NCBI GenBank assembly: GCA_008360975.2
Contig: CM039182.1
Coordinates: 103,199,443 to 103,263,442, forward strand
DNA from: Lichenostomus cassidix
Lineage: Eukaryota > Chordata > Aves > Passeriformes > Meliphagidae
DNA length: 64,000 bases
Direction of reading: 5' to 3'
The position numbers were made by a program, and so were the translations under genes. Positions 1 to 22,600 of this stretch are shown piece by piece. Position 1 is the first letter of the stretch. The number at the start of each line of letters is the position of its first letter. The notes below the pieces were generated by a model that ran no database searches, was not told where the DNA came from, and saw only the letters and a list, made by a program, of their open reading frames with translations.

Positions 1-1118
1 TATGTTCATGGGTACAGTAACTTGAAATTAGATTAGGATTTTAAATTAAACTTCAGATAGTTGCTTTGAAATTTATATTTGGTTGGAACAATAATATTCC
101 ACCTGTGTTGACTGAAATGTTTTGTTCAGTAGTTCCTCACACTTTCTTTCTCCAGCCTTCTAATTATTGTAACTTTACCAAAAACCAACAACAGAAGTTA
201 GCTCAGTCTTCTGGTTTTGGCTGGGATAGAGTTAGTTTTGTGCTTAGTAGCTGGACAGCTAACATAGATTTGATGGAGTGGGAATGCTCCAAATAAAAAC
301 TAATGCGAATTTTTTTAAAAAGCTCCAAAATCAACATATTGAAAGCTAAAGGCAGACATGTTGCCCAAATGTCTGCACCCAGCTGCAGCTGATTTGTCCC
401 TCCTAGCCTGGTCAGAATAGATCAGAAAACATCAAAGATTCTCATTTTGGATTTAGTATGAAGATAATGTTGATAGCAACAACTGAAACATCAGTGTGTT
501 AAGCAGTGCTTACCCTAAGTCGAGTTTTCAGTTTCCCATGCTCTGCCAGTGAGCAGGTGCACAAAGGAAGGTGGGAGGCAACATGGCCAGAACAGATGAC
601 CTGAACTGGCCAAAGGGATATTCCATGCCATAGGATGTCATTCTCACTGTGTAAACTGAAGGAGTTGGCTGGGAACCATGGATTTGCTACTAAGGGATGG
701 GCTGGACATTAGTGATTGTATTGTGCGTCGGTTGGGTTTTTTTGGGTGGTGCTTCTCTCTCCCTCTTTTTAATAATAGAAATAATGATAATAGTTTATTT
801 TGTTTCAGTTATTAAACTGTTCTTATCTCAGCCCATGAGGTTTGCTTTTTTCCTTGGATCTTTCTCCCCACCAGGAACTGGGAGGCATGGGGTGTGAGTG
901 AATGGCTGTGTGGTACTTGGCTGCCAGCTGGGGTTAGACCAAGACACACATCTTATTGTCATTCCTTTGTAGCTTTTGAGTCAATGATCTCAGTAATTGG
1001 CAAGGATCCTTTTCCCTGCCTGCAGACTGAAAATGTTTTGATTTCAGTTGCATTCCCTGATCAAGTAGATACTTGAAATATTGTTTCTTTTTTCTTTTGT
1101 TTCTTTGTGACCATACAG
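1..1118 (+). other. METTL4: METTL4 upstream intron (partial)
   Basis: The sequence is AT-rich and noncoding and runs up to the acceptor at 1118. Neither strand encodes anything resembling the METTL4 N-terminus or another family, so the preceding exon lies outside the window. Open frames at 66-296 and 697-897 have no recognisable domain. Confidence 0.75.
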
Positions 1119-12977
<11,859 letters not shown>

Positions 12978-13075
12978 GCTGGGCCTTAAATATCTATATC
13001 GTGTGAAATTCCACACCTTCCCAGGGGGCTCTTGAACTTAACTTTACTACTGGTGGTGCACTTAAAGGTAACAGA

Positions 13076-13081
13076 AATAAA
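13076..13081 (+). terminator. METTL4: Candidate proximal poly(A) signal AATAAA of METTL4
   Basis: A canonical AATAAA about 100 bases after the stop codon. Use would give a very short 3' UTR lacking the Pumilio-type motifs. Downstream sequence is only moderately T/GT-rich, so use is uncertain. Confidence 0.4.
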
Positions 13082-13965
13082 ACCAATTGCATTTCAGTTA
13101 CATTTCTTGAAATGACAGGTTATCTGTTTGGTATCTCCATTTGTGCAAGGTGGTCCCTTATTTTGATGATCTGAACATATTTAAATACTGATGGTGTTAC
13201 CAAAAATCAGTAAAGATAAAACTCCTTAGCAGTAGTGTAGCATTAAGAAGCAGGCATTCTTTGTTTGGCCAGATGCATGAGAGGGTATCTCCTCTGAAAT
13301 ACTGTGCATGCTGATTACAGAGAAAGCTCCTGTTTATACAATGTATTTTACATACATATTCGTTGACCTTTCTGGAATAAGCATACATATGATAATAATT
13401 TCCCAAAAATCATTAACATGTTCCCACCCCTTGGCACATGTTCTTCTGTCCCAGGGGTCTCTTTGGTGGTCCCCGGTGGTCAGCTGCCCCAGAATTACAC
13501 TTGACCACCCAGTCAGCTGGCAAAAAGTTGGCATAACTGGGCTGGTTACTCTGCAGTTTTTCTTCTTGGTCAATGTTTAACATGATCCTACAGAACAAGC
13601 ATTGTGTGGTTCTATAGGCTTGTGGGTTTTGAAGAATAATCATATTAACCCACCAGGTGCAAACAATTCTTTGTCTGCCAACAATGTTAGAGTAAGTTCA
13701 TCCCTGGTTTTTTTCAAACCTTAAGAAAAGAAAGATATTTTAAAGTATTCTCACTGCTGGTATCAAATCTGAGCTAATACCACATTGCAACTGTTACATT
13801 GTAGCTCTTGTGTTATTTTTAAAGAACTTTATTGTATTGTTTTTAAAGAGTGTCATTGGAAGTAAACAGCTTTGAATAATGCATGTTTTCTTAAAGGTTT
13901 TTTTTTGCAAAAGAATGGATTTTGAACTAAAATAGTTATAAAGGCAGTGTATCTTCCTACATGTT

Positions 13966-13973
13966 TGTATATA
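13966..13973 (+). promoter_or_regulatory. Pumilio-type element TGTATATA in 3' UTR
   Basis: An exact match to the PUM recognition consensus TGTANATA in the transcribed sense of METTL4. It lies just before the intermediate poly(A) signal. The motif is short, so function is inferred only. Confidence 0.35.
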
Positions 13974-13991
13974 TCTATCTACCTCAGAGAA

Positions 13992-13997
13992 AATAAA
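13992..13997 (+). terminator. METTL4: Candidate intermediate poly(A) signal AATAAA of METTL4
   Basis: AATAAA followed within 20 bases by a GT-rich element (TGCTTGTGTTTATTGG), the usual arrangement of a functional cleavage site. Use would give a ~1.0-kb 3' UTR. Confidence 0.5.
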
Positions 13998-14092
13998 AGG
14001 AACAGTGCTTGTGTTTATTGGCACATAAATTGTTGAGTGACCACATTCAATGTAAAATTATACTTTTGAAACAGTTGGCTGTTCTATCTTTG

Positions 14093-14100
14093 TGTATATA
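14093..14100 (+). promoter_or_regulatory. Second Pumilio-type element TGTATATA in 3' UTR
   Basis: A second exact TGTANATA match, present only in the long 3' UTR isoform because it lies beyond the 13992 signal. Confidence 0.35.
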
Positions 14101-14559
14101 GTGTTAGTGTTTTGAATACATTGTAAATGATCAGTCTCAACATCTTACAAATTCTGAAATTTTAACAGATTATATGTATTTTTAAAATTTTCTTTCCTTA
14201 TGTTCTTGGAACATTATAAAGACAGGCCAGTGAGCTGTATTTTTCTGTTAACATAAAAATGATACTTTTTTTTTTTAATGGTACACTTTGTGTATCATTT
14301 ACTGTGCTTAGATTTACTTTGAAAAATACACAGAAAATGTAATGAGGCCTCTGCCACTTACTCATTTGCAGCAGTAGAGGCAGAGGTGCTGATTTTCCTG
14401 ATGGGAAACTCCTGCGTTCTGACTGTTTATAATGGAGAACAAAATACATTCCATGCCTTCTTTACCTTAATTTCCATTTTGGTGAGTTGTGAAGATTTTT
14501 TAAAATTAAACTTTAAATGTTAGAAGATGATTTTTTGATAATTTTGTAAAAAAAATGAA

Positions 14560-14565
14560 AATAAA
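14560..14565 (+). terminator. METTL4: Candidate distal poly(A) signal AATAAA of METTL4
   Basis: AATAAA followed by ACTTGTGTCTTATTTGCAG and further T-rich sequence. It is the last signal before the sequence loses UTR character, and another AATAAA lies at 14643-14648. I favour 14560 as the main distal end, from motif spacing only. Confidence 0.5.
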
Positions 14566-14649
14566 AACTTGTGTCTTATTTGCAGACCCAGTTTCTGTAT
14601 TATTGTCCAATTTCATGTTTTGCATATTGGAGCAGTGGAGTTAATAAAA

Positions 14650-15239
14650 CAAGGAAAATGCTTTTTGCTCCCTCCCCCAGCAGTTAAACATATACTCAAA
14701 ATAAGTAAATAATGTAGCAGTGAAAGTAGTTACCAGGGAAAACATTTTTTGCTGCACAATTTTATTTAGTCTGCATTTTAAACCATCAGTACATAAGCAA
14801 GCTTACCTGCAGCTACAAGGGATAGAAGGTTCTTTATTTGCTTTTAGTTTTGTAAAACATTCTCTACCTGGAGCTTCTACATTCCCAGTCAGAATTCCCC
14901 TGCCCTCCAAAGACACTTTAACCTAGTACTAAATGATGTATGAAACTCAGACATAGAATAAATCATAACTGCAGCACCTATATTGCTTTCCCTTTGTACT
15001 CTACAAAACAGTACAAGAAATGACAGTCTGTTCCACATCCGCTGCAATGAACAATTCCAGATTATCTCTTAATTGCAAATAAAAGAAAGATGAACAATCT
15101 TAGAGATCAGGGAAGCACCTTTCTCCTTTGAGCTAAGCAGCAGAACCCTTCTAATGGAATGACCTTCTTTAGGCTGTTTAAGAATTGATGACCTTATTAA
15201 TTTGTCTTTTCTGTGGAGTCCCTTTGCAAATAGTGGCTT
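14650..15239. other. Intergenic, no feature seen
   Basis: AT-rich noncoding sequence downstream of METTL4. An open frame at 14720-14926 shows no domain or splice context. I see no repeat or RNA gene. Confidence 0.6.
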
Positions 15240-15345
15240 TCTAGAATCCTGGAACCATTAAGGTTGGAAAAGATCTCTAAGATCAAGTCCAGCTCTTAAT
15301 ATCACTGTGTTCACCACTAAACTGAATCAGCTGAGCAGCTAACTC
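15240..15345 (-). mobile_element. Degraded CR1 LINE 3'-end fragment
   Basis: TAGAATCCTGGAACCATTAA followed by GGTTGGAAAAGATCTCTAAG and ATCAAGTCCAGC matches the antisense of a CR1 3' end (AGAATGGTTAAGGTTGGAAAAGACCTCTAAGATC type). The same subfamily text recurs at 50322. The right edge is approximate because similarity fades after CACCACTAAAC. Confidence 0.8.
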
Positions 15346-16542
15346 CAACACCTGGGAATCCAGCCTCCTAAGTATGGCCTGTATGTAGAGGACTTGTGCA
15401 GGCAGACTCTCAGCTTCTCAGGCTAAGTCAAAAGTTGGAGATTGGAGCTTGTGTCATACCTGATCCTGTCATAAATAGTTACAAAATTGTATAAAAAGAA
15501 AACTCTTGTATAACAAAGAAAAGTTGGTAAGGAGTGAAAGAAAAAGGGAGAAGATAAGGATGGAGGAACAGAGGATAGTTATCAGATGTTAAAGATGTAT
15601 TTGATAAGTATCAGCCTACGTTTTATGCACGTCTTCAGTGATCCTAAGAAATTATGAGGTTGTTTCCCCTATTTTAAAAGAGATTTTCTTCTTTTGTATT
15701 CTGGTATCACACACTCAAAGAAAAAACAGGTGGAGTGTGTCTTTTACTCACAACATTTACAAAATAGAAGGGTTTTTTTCAGCTGTAGATTCTTGTGGCA
15801 GCTTGGAGAAGTGACAACTGTGATTACTCAAGAATTTTCATAAAGTATGTTATCTGGTACATCTGCTGTTGTTTTAGCAGGACAATGATAAACGTTTCTT
15901 TCGCTTGGTGTTCTCTACTACTTAAAGCCTTTTAAAATTATGTCTTTCTGCAGGAAAACTCAGTTACATTACAAAAATAAGTAATTTGAAGCTTTTTCTA
16001 TACGTAGAGTACATCAAGTGTCATAATCAAACTTACTTTTATGAATCTTCAGGTTTGAGTATGATTTTGAAATGTCAAATTAGCATATGACCTTTACTTG
16101 TATTTTTAAACTTCTGTGAAGTAAAAAGAATTATACCAGTAAGATATGTTTTCAGAATAATGATTGCTAGGCATGTACTCCTGTGGAAACAGCAAAACTT
16201 CTTTTGGAAGATTAAATGTTATTAAAGAAGTGAGGTAAGTGAGTAGGTTGTACCTCTTCATAGCATTCAGCTTAGATAGGTGTCAGCAACAGTAAAGAGT
16301 TGGCGTTAAAAATAAATTTCCAAACTATATAAACAACTATAAAGTTATAAGACATAAATACTACTATGCCTTGATAATTGTGTTCATTAGCCTCAACATA
16401 ACCATTTAAGACTTGCCTACTGCTTATTTTGGGTTGGACATAACAGGAAGAGAATGGAAGGTGGTCTAGAGAATAGCCAAGGGCTGAGGTATGTTCCAGT
16501 TGCCTGAAAGAAGTCTTGTGGTGTCCCAGCTGGCAGGTTTTT
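15346..16542. other. Intergenic, no feature seen
   Basis: Unique AT-rich sequence between two CR1 fragments. No coding, RNA or repeat structure was recognised. Confidence 0.6.
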
Positions 16543-16690
16543 TCATAGACTCACAGAATAGTTTGATTTGGAAGGGACCTTTACAGGTCATCTAGTCCAA
16601 CCTCCCTGCAATGGGCAGGGACATTTTTGTCCACATCAGGTTGCCAAGAGCTCTATCTGACCTGACCTTGAATGTTTCCCAGGCTGGGTC
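16543..16690 (-). mobile_element. CR1 LINE 3'-end fragment
   Basis: It begins TCATAGACTCACAGAATAGT and continues TTGGAAGGGACCTTTACAGG, TCATCTAGTCCAACCTCCCT and ATGGGCAGGGACATTTTTGT. This is the antisense of the avian CR1 3' terminus, including the octamer-repeat end at its left border, so insertion is on the minus strand with a severe 5' truncation. Confidence 0.92.
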
Positions 16691-19600
16691 TGTCAGTTTT
16701 TTGTGGAGAGAATTTTGTATGTGCGTGCGTGTGCCTGCAAAGCTGATCTGTTGGAGTAGTGTGAATCGGTGGTATACACTCCTTTGAATAATGATATATT
16801 CATTGCTAGAAATTTAATATCGTATTTTTACTTGTCAGTGTCCTAATGTTACTAATTTATGGGGAAAAGGTACTATTTATTCGCTTAGAGATGCCTCAGT
16901 AACATACATGTTAATGTGTAACACATGGTAAGTGTAAGCAGGAGGATGGGAAATCATGGCAATGGCAAAATTGGCTGCTGCCACAAGAATATAAAAATGT
17001 GCAAGCCACGTGAGAGAAATATGTGATTTCTCTGTTAATCCTTATGTTGGCTAATTTGTAAGAAAAAAAGTTAAATAGGACAACAGTATCATAACAGGAC
17101 TACTTTCCACAAGGGGAATTTTATTTATCAGTGTTCTGGTGCTACCTGTTTGATAAGAAAACAACAAAGTGAGTCCTTATTTGATGACCTTAATGGAAAT
17201 GATAGCCCTGACTTTGAATCCAGGAAACTTTTTTCAGATCAGCTAGGGATATAGTATTCATGGTTATAATACTACTACTAAAATGCTGTGAAGGCAAGTA
17301 TTTGATTAAGATTTTTGCCCCTGATGTTCAATATGCAGTGACACATCTTCTTTCTTCCCTTGTCAGTAAGTAAATTGTCTTAAAATAAAGTAGCAATATT
17401 GCTTATCACTAGCTGTAATAATGGGCACCCTTACTCAGTTTTCCTTTTCTTATGAAACCCTAACAATAACTTCTGCTGAGGGAGAGGGATATCAGGCATT
17501 TTCATTTTGTCTATAACATTTCCTCTATTTGCCTCAGATTGCATAGCCTACAGTCCTAGCAAATGGGATCAGTTGAATACTCCTCACTTTGTCCTGTCTT
17601 AGACCTTCTCTTTTTTCCATTCTCTGTCCTTCCTTAAAAAGTATTTCTTTAATGTATAATGTGTAAGAAAATGAGGGACCATAAAGAGGAAATAACAGAA
17701 AAGGGGGAAAACGGTGCCCAAAATGCAGTGGCATAATGAGGATTATACAGTTCCCAGTTTGTTCCACTGCAGTGCTCATGGCTCTCTAAACCATTGCTGT
17801 GGACAAGCTCATTCAGACATTTGAGGCTTTACAATCTGTAAAGATCCATCTCTTTGCCTTTTTGGAGAAGGAGGCATTTTTCGATATGAGAGTGGGTGCA
17901 GTTCCCCTGGCCAGCATTTTTAGCACAGCAGACATTGCACACTTCTACTGACAGGTCAATTGCAGAATTGTACAAAAGGCTGAATTTCATTACTGGCCTT
18001 TTTGTCAGCACAGATACAAAGCATAGCCACGCAATGGCTACTGTGTGAATGAACTGCATCCAAGGTAAAACCACCACAAAGGCAGAAATAAGTTAGAAAT
18101 TTAAGAATAGCTAATAATGTAATAGGCTAAAAATATCAGCGTCATGGGCTGTGATTTTACTGGATAATTAACTGCAGTTTGTAGCTGAATTTTACTGGTT
18201 TATTTAATAGCATTGTCTTACAACAGCTATATGCTATTAATTCAGGAGACAACTTATTGAAAATATTTTTCTGACACTCTTCCTGCCCTCAAACTGTTCC
18301 ATGTGTGTTTTAACGATTTGTATGTTTCATTACTCTGTGCACTCCAAAAGTTAGGCTGAGTTCAGGAAGAAAGTATGTGTCCTTTCTGAGGTTCATGGTT
18401 CATTTGTTGGGTCATATAACTTCAAAAAGATAGTTATGACATAAAAATTACATTTTTCCACATCAAAGTGACCCAGTCAAAACTTCTATCGAGAATTTTA
18501 TGAGGCCTACATCCTAACTTACTAAAAAATCCCAAGAGAATTTAGATTACAAAGAGCTATTTTTGACCAACTAAACTGCCAGGCAAAGTTATGAGGATTT
18601 CCAAAGTTCTAATAAGGCCAAGGAAGTGCAGAACAGAAGAGGAGTCTAAATATTATTACAATTTTCACTGCTTGATGCAACTTCTGCATATGCATTATTT
18701 TTTTCGTTTTGTGTTCATTGGGGTTAATGGTGATAGCCCTCAAAGTAAAAAATGCCACAGGAGTCAACAATGTTAACATTACCTCTAGCATTACAGGAGG
18801 AAACTTTCTGGTTTTACAGTGCTGAAAAGCCTCATTTACAGAGACTGGGAACTATCTTACAAAACAATTTCATTTTGTTGATATAATCATGGCTTTGTAT
18901 AGCCATTTACATAATGACATTATAGGTCTGTAAGAGAAATAGGATTATATTATCCCATAACAAAGTTACTGAGGTTTTGGTATTGTACACTTTCTGCTTT
19001 TACATGTGATATTCATGAGAATGCTCTTTAAAATAAATAATTTGTCCATTACCACGTGGCTCTTTTTGAGGTCTTAAGTAGACCTGCAAAGCCTAGGCCT
19101 TTTCCTTACTGTCTGCTGATGATAGGTGGCAATTTCAGTCTGAGTCACTGTGATGAACAAACCCTTCTTTCACAGGAGTAGTTTGTCTGTTCTTGTCCTC
19201 TCTGTATATATAGGAGAAGCTGAAGCACAACAAAACTGAATATGTGGCTTTGTCACACATATTTTTTTACAGGAGCATTTCTTAATGTACACAGTGGTGT
19301 GTGCAAAAGAGGAAGATCTCTTACAAATTCAGAAAGGAATGATGGGCAGTGAATTCGGCAGTGGGATGGGTCCTTTGCAAGGGGAATGTGCTTCATTGTA
19401 GTTGATCCCTCCATAGTGGTGAGCACTCTGATTGGAAAGGTTGCATCAATAACAGGAGATTCACTTAAAATGAAGATGTTGCCTCAGAGTTTTTAATTCT
19501 CAGTCATAAATCTTTGCCAGAAATCTAAAAAGCTCTCTCAGTTTTCCAAATCTGTTCATTATGCAAAGCCTCTTTAATGATAGTACTAGCAAAAGCAAGA

Positions 19601-22600
19601 GAAAATAAATCCAAATGCTCTGGTAGAGTTATGACTCCCTTTGCAGCCCAAAGATGTGAGATGATATCTGTTATCTTCATCATTTTTTACTGTCTAGCCA
19701 TTTATGAAATGCTTACCTGCTGAAGATGTAATAGTTTTCATTTAAAATCTTGGTACTAGATATTTAGTTTGAGACCAGCTGTGACACTTAAGTATTTCCT
19801 GCTTTGATGAACCAGATGATGAAATAATCTAATTAGTCTCCTCATGAGAAGCAGTCAGAAGTATGATAACTTTCCTATTTAAGAATCAATATAATGGCAA
19901 GATGGTAAAATCTGGCAGGGCATCTGTAACGTGAATGCTTTATTATGAAAAAATGAAAGCTTCATACAGATTTGATTACAGAGGATTACTTATCTTCCTT
20001 TGCAATAGCCAGGGATTAGCAAGCAGTCCTTATCCTTCTGCATACTCTGTGTGTTTGTGTATGAGAGAAGGGAGTATGTGAGTGAGATTTAGAGATACAA
20101 GTATTTAGTTTTCTTTCTCTGAGTGGGTACTGTAGGTGACTATTTCATTTTTGCAAGACCTTTGTTCTTTCTTCCATTTCTTCATAGCAGGGATACGTGA
20201 TGGTCCTCAGCTGGTATGAACTTGTGAATTTTCTTGGAAGTTGGTGAAATGGTGTTAGATTACACAAACACAGCATTTGCCTGACAGCTTCTGGTGTCCA
20301 CTTTCCTCATCACTGATCATCCCTTCTGTCAATTTCTCAGCTTATTCAGACTGTAGAAAACAACAGATAGCTCCCTATAAGGCAGGCGTAGTATTTTCTA
20401 AACCATCTGTGACTATTTTTTGACTCATTTTTTCCATGTAATACCGACATTTTTACTCGCTGCATCAGACATAGCTCCTTCCATGTCTTACAGGGGCATC
20501 AAACCATGCTATAATTGCCAGCTACATGTGTTTTTAATTAATGCTTTTCCTTGAAGGAGCTGAGCTGCTGGTAGCAGCTAAGGGTATTTGAGTTCCCCGT
20601 CTTGAGAATGTTGGAAGCCTCATGTTATAATCCACATTCATAACCCACCTCCTTTAGAAATTAACTACAGCTGCTCCTGATATCTAACATTCTTAACTTC
20701 CTTCATATCTTTTACTGACCCTTAGAAACATAATGGATGACAATTTTAGAAATATTGAGCTAAGTATCCAGCAATTCTTGCTGCTGGGTCACATGGTGTG
20801 TTGGAGTTTGGCAACACTTTCACCTGCAGACATTCGCTTTTTTTCTGCTTGTCCTAGTGTAACCTGCTCACGTTGAGATAGAAATCTCGTTAGATTGAAA
20901 AAGGCAAATAATTCAGGAGACTTTCTAAAAACAGCCAGAGTATTTATCTACTTCAGTTACAAGTATTCCATCTCTATGTAGCAGAGTTCTATGTCTGGGG
21001 AGAACTTAATATCAGATACAGTTTTCCCACTGGATGGGGATCTTTAATGTATCACTTGTGAGTAGTAACTCTCTTCATTGACATTTAGAGTTGCTGTTGA
21101 TATTTCTTACCTCCTAATGTTTCCAGACATTGAGCCTTCCAGGAGGGCCTGAGCCGACTCAGGCTGGGGCGCATTCGCCTCCTCTGGGAAGCTGTTTTGC
21201 AGTTTTGAATATCTCTGCTATTCATAAAAAGGCAATGTGACTTTGCTAGCCCTCAAGAGTACATCTGTCTCACTGACTCATCGCAGAGATGCTGAAAACA
21301 AATATACTTGCCAGTCCTGCTAGCGGTGCTTGGCTTGTTGGCTGTTTCATGCAGTTGGAAGAACACAGCCAAGCCTTCCCAAGAAGGGCTTTGGGCTGAC
21401 AGGTCAAGATGGCAGAGGCACCCAGTCAGGACAGCAGCTCAATGGGAGAAAGAGCTGGACTGCTACATCATCTGGGTCATTAAAGGATGAAGCGCTTAAT
21501 TGTCACAGCTGGTCTCATAGTGAATCTATGGCACATGGAGAAGAAAGAGAATTGTTGAGTATGACCAAGATGGACTCTAGGAAGAGATGGCTGGTAGCAT
21601 GCAATGAAGGAGCTTTTATGAGGATCCCCAAGAGAAAAGGAAGAAGTCTACATAAAGTCTGATTTCCAAAATAACGGGTCAGTATAAAGCTTAGGATTCC
21701 AGGTGAAAATTTGTAATGCATGCCAAGCTTGTATGGGAAAGCTAACCTCCATTACTAACCTTTAAAATATTTAATGAACTTTTAACTTTCTTGAAAATTT
21801 GATCTATGATGAAGATTCTCTTCAGTTTGAGAGGCCTGAGCTAATTTCTGAGTTATTTTCTCTTCCCAGTTTTTGTTTGCAATATGCATAGCTGAGCATG
21901 ATGCAAAATGCTTAGCCATGTACAATGGACAAGATCAGAAAGAAACAGGCCTTCAGCTTTTATTTTTAAAGAACTACATTTTATATGCCTATTACCTAGT
22001 AAGGGGCTGAGAGTCATGTGTGCTGGGTCACTTTTCTGGCTTGTTTACTCCATCTTTAGGAGCATGATTGTAGGTGGAGAACGAAAATGGAGAGTCCAGA
22101 ACCAGATGAGAAAAAGCAGTGATGATTTCAAAGCACTGCAATGAAGGATGATATCTAAAATATTGTCATAGTCACCTGTCTTATCTAGCATGTTCTTCTA
22201 AAACTCCTTTATTGTGGCAGAGGTGGCTTTTAACTGAAGAAAAGCAGCAAATACTGAAAACCACTGATGGTGGCACTAGAGCCCTATCCCTCTATTCTCC
22301 TCCCCAGAAAGCTAATAAAGAACATCAAAAATAGATGCTATCAGGCCATCAAGAATTAACAACATGCAGCAGATGGTAACACCTACCCTTTGCTATACAC
22401 CTAATTTTAGTGCAGACTATTTACCAGCAAGTTGTGGCAAAGGTTAAGGCATCCAGCGCCGAGGAGTGGGAAGCAACTAGAGGCAGGAGGGAGCAGAGAG
22501 GTTTTGTCTCACTCCTGTCCTGCTTTCAGATTATCATTTTAATCAGTGGCTTTGCACGCCATGATTACCCTCAGTGAAATTAATGAAAGTGTTCCTTCAG

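Larger units (their letters stand above)
12978..14590 (+). other. METTL4: METTL4 3' UTR (distal end estimated)
   Basis: Noncoding sequence after the stop codon up to the last well-placed poly(A) signal. The end is an estimate: cleavage would be expected 15-30 bases after AATAAA at 14560. A short GC-richer segment at about 13430-13550 contrasts with the otherwise AU-rich UTR. Open frames here, on both strands, show no recognisable protein. Confidence 0.6.
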
